Source: Pseudomonas lactis (GTDB lineage Bacteria > Pseudomonadota > Gammaproteobacteria > Pseudomonadales > Pseudomonadaceae). From it: 64,000 nucleotides of DNA. Of this stretch, positions 31,146 through 38,834 are shown piece after piece (within the stretch, counting starts at the first letter, position 1; each line of letters starts with the position of its first letter). The translations under genes and the position numbers were made by a program. The notes beneath the pieces are model-generated. The model had not been told where the DNA came from, did no database searches, and saw nothing but the letters and a program-made list of their open reading frames with translations. The stretch covers positions 186,001-250,000 of the forward strand of contig NZ_JYLO01000002.1 of NCBI RefSeq assembly GCF_001439845.1. The letters run 5' to 3'.

Positions 31146-31167
31146 CACACGCTTTTAGCTAGACTCA

Positions 31168-31198
31168 AATGCCAGGCATCGCGCCTGGCATTTTTTTT
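31168..31198 (+). terminator. Rho-independent terminator after ybaB
   Basis: The stem AATGCCAGGC/GCCTGGCATT with a five-base loop is followed by eight T. It ends the dnaX-ybaB transcript and separates it from the oxidoreductase gene. Confidence 0.93.
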
Positions 31199-31286
31199 GC
31201 GCGGTCGAAACATCGAACCCCAAGCCTTCACCGATGGTCTGCACCCTATACCGTTGAAACCATTCACCGATAAAGGAGCCCCGCTG

Positions 31287-32321
31287 ATGCCTCAAGAAAT
31301 GACGCTCAACCAACGCATCGTTCTGGTCTCACGCCCTCAAGGCGCACCCACGCCGGAAAACTTTCGCCTGGAACGTGTAAGCCTGCCGGACCTGGCAGAC
31401 GGCCAGGTGCTGCTCAAGACCCTGTACCTGTCTTTGGACCCCTACATGCGTGGACGCATGAGTGACGCGCCGTCCTACGCAGCCCCCGTGGAAATCGGTG
31501 AAGTGATGACCGGTGGGGCTGTCAGCCGTGTCGAGCAATCGCGCAACCCGAAATTCGAAGTGGGCGACCTGGTGGTCGGCGCCACTGGCTGGCAAAGCCA
31601 CTGCATTTGCGAAGGCCATAACCTGATCCCGCTGCCCAAGGGCCTGCCGAGTCCGTCGATGGCCTTGGGCGTATTGGGTATGCCGGGCATGACGGCCTAT
31701 ATGGGCTTGATGGATATCGGCCAGCCCAAGGCCGGGGAAACCCTGGTGGTGGCGGCTGCGTCGGGCGCGGTGGGGTCGGTGGTGGGCCAGGTGGCCAAGC
31801 TTAAAGGCTTGCGCGTGGTGGGCATTGCCGGTGGCGCGGACAAATGCCGCTATGTGGTGGATGAGTTGGGCTTTGACGCCTGTATCGACCACAAGAGCGA
31901 AGATTTCGCCCATGAACTGGCCCTGGCCTGCTTCAAAGGCGTGGACATCTACTTTGAAAACGTCGGCGGTAAAGTCTTCGATGCTGTGCTGCCTTTGCTC
32001 AACCCCAAGGCGCGCGTGCCGCTGTGCGGGTTGATCGCCGGCTATAACGCCCATGAAGCGCCCAGCGGCCCCGACCGTTTGCCGGCGCTGCAACGCACCT
32101 TGCTGACCAAGCGGGTACGCATCCAGGGCTTTATTGTGTTCGACGACTATGGCGACCGCCAGCCGGAGTTCCTCAGTGCCATGGCGCCGTGGGTGCGCGA
32201 GGGCAAGATCAAGTTCCGCGAGGACGTGGTCGATGGACTGGAGCAGGCGCCCGAAGCCTTTATCGGCCTGCTCGAAGGACGCAACTTCGGCAAGTTGGTG
32301 GTGCGCGTCGCGCAGGATTGA
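31287..32321 (+). CDS. NADP-dependent oxidoreductase, MDR family (CurA-like)
   Basis: This 344-aa zinc-independent medium-chain reductase resembles leukotriene B4 12-hydroxydehydrogenase and curcumin reductase, enzymes that reduce alkenal/alkenone double bonds. Typical features are SLDPYMRGRM (about 48-57), the cofactor loop VVAAASGAVGSVVGQVAKLKG (about 150-170) and YFENVGGKVFDAVLPLL. AAGGAG precedes the ATG at 31287. It sits between ybaB and recR but has its own leader after a terminator. The physiological substrate is unknown. Confidence 0.88.
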   Translation: MPQEMTLNQRIVLVSRPQGAPTPENFRLERVSLPDLADGQVLLKTLYLSLDPYMRGRMSDAPSYAAPVEIGEVMTGGAVSRVEQSRNPKFEVGDLVVGATGWQSHCICEGHNLIPLPKGLPSPSMALGVLGMPGMTAYMGLMDIGQPKAGETLVVAAASGAVGSVVGQVAKLKGLRVVGIAGGADKCRYVVDELGFDACIDHKSEDFAHELALACFKGVDIYFENVGGKVFDAVLPLLNPKARVPLCGLIAGYNAHEAPSGPDRLPALQRTLLTKRVRIQGFIVFDDYGDRQPEFLSAMAPWVREGKIKFREDVVDGLEQAPEAFIGLLEGRNFGKLVVRVAQD

Positions 32322-32387
32322 GTATTTGACGCTAATCCGGGGCGCGGGTATAAACCGCGTCTCGTTGTTTTGTCGGACCCTTCGCCC

Positions 32388-32990
32388 ATGAGCTTCAGCC
32401 CCCTGATTCGCCAACTGATCGACGCCTTGCGCACTTTGCCCGGTGTCGGCCAGAAAACTGCCCAGCGCATGGCGCTGCAACTGCTGGAGCGTGATCGCAG
32501 CGGCGGCACTCGCCTGGCCCAGGCCTTGAGCCAGGCCATGGAAGGCGTGGGCCACTGCCGCCAGTGCCGCACCCTTACTGAAGAAGAACTCTGCCCGCAA
32601 TGCGCCGACCCGCGTCGCGACGACACATTGCTGTGCGTGGTGGAAGGGCCGATGGATGTGTACGCCGTGGAGCAGACTGGTTATCGCGGGCGTTACTTTG
32701 TACTCAAGGGCCACCTGTCGCCGCTCGATGGCCTGGGGCCGGAAGCCATCGGTATTCCACAACTGGTGACGCGGATACAAGAGCAGGGCACCTTTACTGA
32801 AGTGATCCTGGCGACCAACCCGACGGTGGAAGGTGAAGCCACCGCGCACTACATTGCCCAACTGCTGACCAACAAAGGCTTGATCACTTCGCGGATTGCC
32901 CATGGCGTGCCGTTGGGAGGGGAGTTGGAGCTGGTGGATGGCGGTACCTTGGCGCACTCGTTCGCAGGCCGCAAACCCATCGCCCTCTAA
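32388..32990 (+). CDS. recR: Recombination protein RecR
   Basis: This 200-aa protein works with RecF and RecO to load RecA at gaps. It shows the N-terminal HhH region ([21 protein letters not shown], residues about 14-34), the four-cysteine zinc finger ([16 protein letters not shown], about 57-72) and a TOPRIM domain ([14 protein letters not shown]). I chose the ATG at 32388, which begins [10 protein letters not shown], over the upstream TTG. Confidence 0.96.
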   Translation: MSFSPLIRQLIDALRTLPGVGQKTAQRMALQLLERDRSGGTRLAQALSQAMEGVGHCRQCRTLTEEELCPQCADPRRDDTLLCVVEGPMDVYAVEQTGYRGRYFVLKGHLSPLDGLGPEAIGIPQLVTRIQEQGTFTEVILATNPTVEGEATAHYIAQLLTNKGLITSRIAHGVPLGGELELVDGGTLAHSFAGRKPIAL

Positions 32991-33020
32991 AACCCACTGC
33001 AATCTGGGACTTCCTAACCC

Positions 33021-33120
33021 TGTAGGAGCGAGCTTGCTCGCGAAAAACCAATAGGCGCCGTGTTCACGCAGGAAGCACGCGTTATCGTTGACGGTTTTCG
33101 CGAGCAAGCTCGCTCCTACA
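33021..33120 (-). repeat. REPIN, 100 bp, copy 4 (inverted loop orientation)
   Basis: The arms are as in copy 1, and the loop holds CGCGTTATCGTTGACGGT, the reverse complement of the conserved motif. It lies between recR and the acyl-CoA dehydrogenase gene. Confidence 0.95.
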
Positions 33121-33147
33121 GGGTTAGCGCAGACACATGACTTGATA

Positions 33148-33165
33148 ACCAAGCAAGCGCTTGGT
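33148..33165. promoter_or_regulatory. Candidate TetR-type operator before the acyl-CoA dehydrogenase gene
   Basis: ACCAAGC-AAGC-GCTTGGT is an 18-bp inverted repeat containing the perfect 10-bp palindrome CAAGCGCTTG, 33 bp before the start codon. Its form is typical of operators of TetR regulators of acyl-CoA metabolism. No tetR gene is adjacent, so any regulator acts from elsewhere. Confidence 0.5.
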
Positions 33166-33197
33166 AAGTTCGCTCCATCCCGCCATGGAGCTTGCCG

Positions 33198-34346
33198 ATG
33201 TCTGCCTATCAGGAATACTTCGATCCCAGCCACCAATTGGTCCGCGACAGCGTGCGCCGCTTCGTCGAGCGTGAGATGTTGCCCGGCATCGAGCAGTGGG
33301 AGGAGGCGCAAAGCTTTCCTCGCGAGCTCTACCTCAAGGCCGGTGCGGCGGGGATTCTAGGCATTGGCTACCCCGAAACCCTGGGTGGCAGCCACGAAGG
33401 CGATCTGTTCGCCAAGGTCGCTGCCAGCGAAGAACTGATGCGTTGCGGCTCCGGTGGGGTGGTGGCGGGGCTCGGCTCCCTGGATATCGGCCTGCCGCCC
33501 ATCGTCAAATGGGCCCGGCCCGACGTGCGTGAGCGCATAGCGCCTCGGGTGCTGGCTGGCGAAAAGATCATCGCCCTGGCGGTCACCGAGCCCAGCGGCG
33601 GCTCAGATGTGGCCAACCTGCAAACCCGCGCAGTGCGTGAGGGCGAGCATTACCGCGTGAGCGGCGCCAAGACCTTTATCACCAGCGGCATTCGCGCTGA
33701 TTTCTACACCGTGGCCGTGCGCACAGGCGGGCCGGGCTTTGGCGGCATCAGCCTGCTGCTGATCGAAAAAGACACCCCCGGTTTTACCGTCGGCCAGCCA
33801 CTGAAGAAGATGGGCTGGTGGGCGTCGGACACCGCCGAGTTGTTCTTCGACGATTGCCGCGTGCCAGTGGGCAATCTTATCGGCGTCGAGAACATGGGCT
33901 TTGCCTGCATCATGGGCAACTTCCAGAGCGAGCGTCTGGCCTTGGCCTTGATGGCCAACATGACCGCGCAACTGGCCTTGGAGGAAAGCCTCCAGTGGGC
34001 CGCCCAGCGTGAAGCATTCGGCAAACCCATCGGCAAATTCCAGGTGCTCAAGCATCGCCTGGCGGAAATGGCTACCGCGGTGGAGGTTTCCCGTGAGTTC
34101 ACCTATCGGCAGGCTGCGAAGATGGCCGCTGGCAAGAGTGTGATCAAAGAGATTTCCATGGCCAAGAACCTGGCCACCGATACCGCTGATCGAGTGACGT
34201 ATGACGCGGTGCAGATACTGGGTGGGCAGGGGTATATGCGTGGCAGCCTGGTGGAGCGGCTGTATCGTGATAACCGGATTCTGTCGATTGGTGGCGGGAC
34301 GCGTGAAGTGATGAATGAGATCATCAGTAAGCAGATGGGGTTGTAA
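33198..34346 (+). CDS. Acyl-CoA dehydrogenase
   Basis: This 382-aa flavoenzyme oxidises an acyl-CoA to the 2-enoyl-CoA. The helical N-terminal domain, the FAD/substrate loop (ALAVTEPSGGSDVANLQTRA, about 130-150; TFITSGIRADF), and the C-terminal domain with ILGGQGYMRGSLVERLYRDNRILSIGGG-type sequence are all typical. The ATG at 33198 has GGAG seven bases upstream. It stands alone. Chain-length specificity cannot be read from sequence. Confidence 0.92.
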   Translation: MSAYQEYFDPSHQLVRDSVRRFVEREMLPGIEQWEEAQSFPRELYLKAGAAGILGIGYPETLGGSHEGDLFAKVAASEELMRCGSGGVVAGLGSLDIGLPPIVKWARPDVRERIAPRVLAGEKIIALAVTEPSGGSDVANLQTRAVREGEHYRVSGAKTFITSGIRADFYTVAVRTGGPGFGGISLLLIEKDTPGFTVGQPLKKMGWWASDTAELFFDDCRVPVGNLIGVENMGFACIMGNFQSERLALALMANMTAQLALEESLQWAAQREAFGKPIGKFQVLKHRLAEMATAVEVSREFTYRQAAKMAAGKSVIKEISMAKNLATDTADRVTYDAVQILGGQGYMRGSLVERLYRDNRILSIGGGTREVMNEIISKQMGL

Positions 34347-34369
34347 ACCGGGGTGTTCTTTCGGGCCTC

Positions 34370-34437
34370 ATCGCGGGCAAGCCCGGCTCCCACAGGGGAA
34401 TGCATTCCAAGGTGGGAGCCGGGCTTGCCCGCGATGA
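34370..34437. repeat. REP pair in tail-to-tail orientation
   Basis: ATCGCGGGCAAGCCCGGCTC at the left and GAGCCGGGCTTGCCCGCGAT at the right are inverted the opposite way to all other pairs in the window, with the CTCCCAC/GTGGGAG ends facing inward and only about 25 bp between them. It lies between the convergent acyl-CoA dehydrogenase and apt genes. Confidence 0.85.
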
Positions 34438-34455
34438 CGGCAGTACTGACGACGC

Positions 34456-35004
34456 TTATCTCTCAGTCAGCCCAAACTGCGTCAGGCAAAACGTCGGAAT
34501 CCCCATGTCTGCCAAACGCTGCGAGCCACCCAGCTCTGGCAAATCAATAATCGCCGCAGCCTCAAAAATCTTTGCCCCCATGCGCCGCACCAGGTTCGCC
34601 GCCGCAATCAGGGTGCCGCCGGTGGCGATCAGGTCATCGAACATCAGCACAGAATCGCCTTCGCACAGGCTGTCGGCGTGCACTTCCAGGAAGGCTTCGC
34701 CGTACTCGGTCTGGTAACCCTCGGCCAGCACGTCCGCCGGCAGCTTGCCTTGCTTGCGAAACAGGATCAGCGGCTTGTTGAGCTGGTAGGCGATGATCGA
34801 GCCGATCAGGAAGCCACGGGCATCCATCGCACCGATATGGGTGAAGTCGGCTTCGACATAGCGTTGGGCAAAGCTGTCGGCTACCAGGCGCAAGGCGCGG
34901 GGCGATTGGAACAGCGGCGTGATGTCACGGAAGATCACCCCAGGCTTGGGGAAGTCGATGACGGGGCGAATCAGGGATTTGATGTCGAACGAATCAAAGG
35001 TCAT
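34456..35004 (-). CDS. apt: Adenine phosphoribosyltransferase
   Basis: This 182-aa purine-salvage enzyme makes AMP from adenine and PRPP. The PRPP-binding motif [17 protein letters not shown] is at about residues 118-134, the N-terminal [11 protein letters not shown] about 21-31, and [11 protein letters not shown] about 58-68. I chose the ATG at 35002-35004; the frame runs 52 codons further into anr without similarity. A -10-like TATACT (complement of 35038-35043) lies between anr and this start, so apt probably has its own promoter. Confidence 0.95.
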   Translation of the reverse strand: MTFDSFDIKSLIRPVIDFPKPGVIFRDITPLFQSPRALRLVADSFAQRYVEADFTHIGAMDARGFLIGSIIAYQLNKPLILFRKQGKLPADVLAEGYQTEYGEAFLEVHADSLCEGDSVLMFDDLIATGGTLIAAANLVRRMGAKIFEAAAIIDLPELGGSQRLADMGIPTFCLTQFGLTER

Positions 35005-35044
35005 CGTCGAGGAGTCCAGAGCGGAAAACGGACCCGAAGTATAC

Positions 35045-35074
35045 CTGCGGCCTCGCCGATTGGCGCGGCCGCAG
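35045..35074 (-). terminator. Hairpin after anr
   Basis: CTGCGGCC and GGCCGCAG form an 8-bp stem with an inner GCC/GGC extension, directly after the anr stop. It lacks a T run, so it could be a weak or factor-dependent terminator, or an mRNA 3' stabiliser. Confidence 0.5.
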
Positions 35075-35080
35075 TCTGGG

Positions 35081-35815
35081 TCAGACCTCCAGAGAACCGC
35101 CAGCCAATGCACACAGCTGGATCGGGTCGAGGATATGCACCTCTTTACCTTCTGCGGCAATCAACTGGTTCTGCTGGAAGCGGGTAAACACGCGGGACAC
35201 GGTCTCCACTGCCAGGCCCAGGTAATTGCCGATCTCATTGCGCGACATGCTCAGGCGGAACTGGTTGGCCGAGAACCCACGGGCACGGAAGCGCGCCGAC
35301 AGGTTGACCAGGAACGTGGCGATGCGCTCGTCGGCGGTTTTCTTCGACAGCAGCAGCATCATTTGCTGGTCGTCACGAATCTCGCGGCTCATCACGCGCA
35401 TCAATTGGCGGCGCAATTGCGGCAGTTGCAGGGCCAATTCATCCAGGCGCTCGAAAGGAATTTCGCACACCGACGTCGTCTCCAGGGCCTGTGCCGACAC
35501 CGGGTGAATCTCGGTGTCCATCCCCGACAGCCCGACCAACTCGCTGGGCAGGTGGAAACCGGTGATTTGCTCTTCGCCGCCGTCGCTGAGGCTGAAGGTC
35601 TTCAATGCGCCCGAACGTACTGCATAGACGGAATCAAACTTGTCGCCCTGGCGAAACAGAAACTCGCCTTTTTTCAGCGGGCGGCCGCGTTTGACGATGT
35701 CGTCCAGCGCATCCATGTCTTCCAGATTCAATGAAAGTGGCAGGCAGAGGGGGGCCAGGCTGCAATCCTTGCAATGGGCCTGGCTGTGAGCGCGCAGTTT
35801 GACTGGCTCGGACAT
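35081..35815 (-). CDS. anr: Anaerobic regulator Anr (FNR-type, Crp/Fnr family)
   Basis: This is the 244-aa oxygen sensor that activates low-oxygen respiration genes in pseudomonads. The [4Fe-4S] ligands are visible: C15, C18, C24 ([11 protein letters not shown]) and C117 (SVCEIPF). The cyclic-nucleotide-binding-like beta roll covers about 30-150 and the HTH about 175-225, with the recognition helix [17 protein letters not shown] carrying the E-x-x-S-R pattern that reads TTGAT half-sites. hemN and the cco genes nearby carry matching boxes. Confidence 0.96.
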   Translation of the reverse strand: MSEPVKLRAHSQAHCKDCSLAPLCLPLSLNLEDMDALDDIVKRGRPLKKGEFLFRQGDKFDSVYAVRSGALKTFSLSDGGEEQITGFHLPSELVGLSGMDTEIHPVSAQALETTSVCEIPFERLDELALQLPQLRRQLMRVMSREIRDDQQMMLLLSKKTADERIATFLVNLSARFRARGFSANQFRLSMSRNEIGNYLGLAVETVSRVFTRFQQNQLIAAEGKEVHILDPIQLCALAGGSLEV

Positions 35816-35969
35816 TTCTTAAATCCTTGTGGGAAAACACACATAAGACGTAAGGGTAACGCACTGGGGGCCACGGAGGCCAGCCTGTACAAAAACCTGT
35901 CGCGAAGTAAAGATTTGCCCGAAACGGCCGATAGCACTGCCATCGAATACCAACGCGGTGGCTCAGACC

Positions 35970-36431
35970 ATGTTATCCCTCAGTACACAACTGGCTTCAC
36001 GTACCCAGATCCAGGCACTGCCCGAAACCAAGAAGGCTGCCGCGACCGATGCTGCTGCGGTTGCGCCGACGGATGAAGCCAAGCCTGCGGTGTCAGTGAC
36101 CATTTCCGGTGCTGCGATGAAAGCGGCGGCGGCTGAGAAAACCTCAAACAGTGACATCGACGACAGTGGCTTGGCGGACAACGTCAAGAATCTGCTGAAG
36201 ATGATTCGTGAGATCAAAAAGCAGATTGCCGAGAAACAGGCCGAGATGGCTGCGGTAATGGCCGACAGAAATCTCAGCCCTGAACAGGCCCGTGCCCGAC
36301 TCTCCGGGCTGCAGTCAGCGTTGAGCGCACTGCAAGCCAGCTTGACTAGCGCCCAGGCGTCCCTGACCAAGGCGATGAAAGACATGAGTGCCGGTGATGC
36401 AGTCAAGGCCGCCAGCTTGGCCATGAAATAA
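35970..36431 (+). CDS. Small coiled-coil protein of unknown function
   Basis: This 153-aa protein (ATG at 35970) has no signal peptide or membrane segment. Residues about 1-65 are Ala/Thr/Lys-rich and probably disordered; residues about 70-145 form a strongly predicted coiled coil (NLLKMIREIKKQIAEKQAEM, then LSGLQSALSALQASLTSAQA). I do not recognise a family. It is transcribed away from anr and converges on hemN, the two stops being only 6 bp apart. Codon usage looks like that of neighbouring genes. Confidence 0.75.
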   Translation: MLSLSTQLASRTQIQALPETKKAAATDAAAVAPTDEAKPAVSVTISGAAMKAAAAEKTSNSDIDDSGLADNVKNLLKMIREIKKQIAEKQAEMAAVMADRNLSPEQARARLSGLQSALSALQASLTSAQASLTKAMKDMSAGDAVKAASLAMK

Positions 36432-36437
36432 GGGCCT

Positions 36438-37820
36438 TTAGATAACCCGCGAAAACCGTTGCCTGTTCTGGTGCTCCAGGTAGGCATCGAACACCATGCA
36501 CACCGAGCGCACCAGCAAGCGCCCGGCCGGCAGCACGCGAATGCCCTGGACGTCGAGTTCAATCAAGCCATCGTCAGCCATGGTCTGCAATTGTGGCCAT
36601 AGCTCGGCAAAGTAGCCGCGAAAATCGATGTTGTACGCCTGTTCGATCCCCTCGAATGCCAGGTTGAAATTACAGATCAGTTGCTGGATCACGTCCCGGC
36701 GCAAGCGGTCGTCGGTGGTGCAGACCAGGCCGCGGCTGGTCGCCAACTGCGCGCCCGCCAAAGCGTTCTGATACTGGTTCAGGTCGCTGCTGTTCTGGCA
36801 ATACAGGTCGCCGATCTGGCTGATCGCCGACACCCCCAACCCAATGAGGTCGCAGTGCCCGTGGGTGGTGTAACCCTGGAAATTGCGCTGCAGCTTGCCT
36901 TCTTCCTGGGCCACCGCCAGTTCGTCGTCCGGCAGGGCAAAGTGGTCCATGCCGATGTAGCGGTAACCGGCCTGGGTCAGTTGTTCGATGGTGGTTTGCA
37001 GCATCAGCAGTTTTTCTGCCGGCGAGGGCAGGTCGTCGGTGTTGATCCGCCGTTGGGGCATGAAGCGTTCCGGCAGGTGCGCGTAGTTGAACACCGACAG
37101 GCGGTCAGGCTGCAAGCGGATGACTTCTTCCACGGTGCGCGCAAAGTTCAACGGCGACTGCTTGGGCAGGCCGTAGATCAGGTCGATATTGATCGAGCGA
37201 AATTGCAAGGTGCGCGCTGCATCGATCACGGCGCGGGTTTCTTCCAGGCTTTGCAGGCGATTGACCGCCCGTTGCACCTCGGGGTCGAGGTCTTGCAGCC
37301 CAATGCTCACGCGGTTGAAGCCCAGTTCGCGCAGCAGGCCCATGGTGGCCCAGTCGGCTTCGCGCGGGTCGATTTCGATGCCGTAGTCGCCCGAGTCGTC
37401 CTCCAGCAAATTGAAATGCTGGCGCAGGCATTTCATCACCTGGCGCAGTTCATCGTGGCTGAGAAAGGTTGGCGTACCGCCGCCGAAATGCAGTTGCTCC
37501 ACGGGCTGCTGCGGGTCGAGGTGGCAGGCCACCAATTGGATTTCCTGCTCCAGGCGCTGCAGGTAGGCCTGGGCGCGGCCACGGTCCTTGGTGATCACCT
37601 TGTTGCAGGCGCAGTAGTAGCAAATGTTGGCGCAGAACGGCACATGCACATACAGCGACAGTGGCCGCACGGCCTTGCGGCTGTCACGCAGGGCGTGGAG
37701 CAGGTCGAAGGTGCCGACCTGGCTGTCAAATTGTACGGCGGTGGGGTAGGACGTGTAGCGCGGCCCCGCCAAGTCGTAGCGGTGAATCAGATCTGTGTCC
37801 CAACGAATGGCGTCGAGCAT
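36438..37820 (-). CDS. hemN: Oxygen-independent coproporphyrinogen III oxidase
   Basis: This 460-aa radical-SAM enzyme makes protoporphyrinogen IX without oxygen, feeding heme synthesis under microaerobic growth. The radical-SAM cluster motif is C63-x3-C67-x2-C70 in PFCANICYYC, followed by the aromatic-Cys pattern of HemN. HFGGGTPTFLS and the C-terminal HemN domain (about 370-450) are present. A perfect Anr box at 37881-37894 with a well-spaced -10 (TAGACT) lies upstream, so Anr activation is expected. Confidence 0.96.
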   Translation of the reverse strand: MLDAIRWDTDLIHRYDLAGPRYTSYPTAVQFDSQVGTFDLLHALRDSRKAVRPLSLYVHVPFCANICYYCACNKVITKDRGRAQAYLQRLEQEIQLVACHLDPQQPVEQLHFGGGTPTFLSHDELRQVMKCLRQHFNLLEDDSGDYGIEIDPREADWATMGLLRELGFNRVSIGLQDLDPEVQRAVNRLQSLEETRAVIDAARTLQFRSINIDLIYGLPKQSPLNFARTVEEVIRLQPDRLSVFNYAHLPERFMPQRRINTDDLPSPAEKLLMLQTTIEQLTQAGYRYIGMDHFALPDDELAVAQEEGKLQRNFQGYTTHGHCDLIGLGVSAISQIGDLYCQNSSDLNQYQNALAGAQLATSRGLVCTTDDRLRRDVIQQLICNFNLAFEGIEQAYNIDFRGYFAELWPQLQTMADDGLIELDVQGIRVLPAGRLLVRSVCMVFDAYLEHQNRQRFSRVI

Positions 37821-37852
37821 GCGGGCGGTCCCCCGGATTGGCTAGTGGGCCG

Positions 37853-37894
37853 AGTCTAGGGGCAGGGCGGTGCAGGCATCTTGATTTGCATCAA
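37853..37894 (-). promoter_or_regulatory. Anr-dependent promoter of hemN
   Basis: TTGATTTGCATCAA (37881-37894) is a perfect TTGAT-N4-ATCAA box. On the minus strand a -10-like TAGACT (complement of 37853-37858) lies at the distance expected if the box is centred at -41.5, giving a start near 37846 and a short leader before the hemN ATG. Confidence 0.85.
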
Positions 37895-37923
37895 CGGGGA
37901 GCGGCGCTATGCCACAGGGCCTG

Positions 37924-38607
37924 TTAATGCCCCATGAGCCAGTGCTGGTGGGGGCCAGGCAAGGTCCAGAGACCGAAGATCATCACCAGCACGCCACCGG
38001 CCACACGCACGCTGCGCTTGCGCAATAACGCCGTCACCCGTTCGGCGGCCAGCCCGGTGGCCAGCAGCACCGGCCAGGTGCCCAGCCCGAACGCCAGCAT
38101 CAGCAAGGCGCTGTCCAGTGCATTGCCCTGGCTCGCCGCCCATAGCAGGGTGCTGTAGACGAGCCCGCACGGCAACCAGCCCCACAGCGCGCCCAGCAGC
38201 AAGGCTCGCGGCAGGCTGGACACCGGCAGCAAACGGTTGGCCACCGGCTGCAGATGCCGCCACAGGCCGCGTCCCAGGCTTTCGATACGGGTGAGGCCGC
38301 TCCACCAGCCGGCCAGGTACAGGCCCATACAGATCAGCAGCAGCCCGGCAAGCACTCGCATGAACATCGCCGCCGGGCTGTTGGCCACTGCCCAGCCGGC
38401 CAGGCCGATCAGTAAGCCGGCGGTTGCATAGCTGAGGATGCGCCCCAGGTTATACGCCAGCAGCAGGCGAAAACGGCGGCTGCGTTGTTCCTTGGGGATC
38501 GCCAGGGTCAGCGCGCCCATCAGTCCGCCGCACATGCCCAGGCAATGGCCGCCGCCGAGCAGGCCGAGGATCAGCGCCGAGACCAGCAAGGGCGCCAGCT
38601 CAAGCAT
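37924..38607 (-). CDS. Sulfite exporter TauE/SafE-type membrane protein of the cco cluster
   Basis: This 227-aa inner-membrane protein has about six hydrophobic segments; the start shows GGGHCLGMCGGLMGAL, with a His and two Cys in the first segment, and WLPCGLVYSTLLWA lies in the middle. These conserved Cys suggest metal or thiol transfer. Related proteins sit beside ccoS in many bacteria and are thought to aid cbb3 oxidase maturation. The start overlaps the ccoS end by 8 nt. It ends the ccoG-fixH-ccoI-ccoS transcript. Confidence 0.85.
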   Translation of the reverse strand: MLELAPLLVSALILGLLGGGHCLGMCGGLMGALTLAIPKEQRSRRFRLLLAYNLGRILSYATAGLLIGLAGWAVANSPAAMFMRVLAGLLLICMGLYLAGWWSGLTRIESLGRGLWRHLQPVANRLLPVSSLPRALLLGALWGWLPCGLVYSTLLWAASQGNALDSALLMLAFGLGTWPVLLATGLAAERVTALLRKRSVRVAGGVLVMIFGLWTLPGPHQHWLMGH

Positions 38608-38812
38608 GAGGGGGCTCTTTGGGCGGCTGCTCGGGGCTGTTGGCTTCGTCGATGGCGGCCAGGTGGTTCGGGTCCTGGTCGTCGAACAGCACGCTGTGGG
38701 CCGGGCCATCGAGGTCTTCGTATTGGCCGCTGTCCACGGCCCAGAAGAAGATGTAGATGGCCACACCCACTAATAGCAGTGCCGCCGGAATCATCACGTA
38801 GAGAGCTGGCAT
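38600..38812 (-). CDS. ccoS: cbb3-type cytochrome oxidase assembly protein CcoS
   Basis: This 70-aa protein has one N-terminal membrane segment (MPALYVMIPAALLLVGVAIYIFFWAV) followed by an acidic tail (DLDGPAHSVLFDDQ is typical of CcoS). CcoS is needed for cofactor insertion into the cbb3 oxidase. It follows ccoI by 22 bp and overlaps the next gene. Confidence 0.95.
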   Translation of the reverse strand: MPALYVMIPAALLLVGVAIYIFFWAVDSGQYEDLDGPAHSVLFDDQDPNHLAAIDEANSPEQPPKEPPHA

Positions 38813-38834
38813 CTGTACTCCATGCCCGCGCGGC

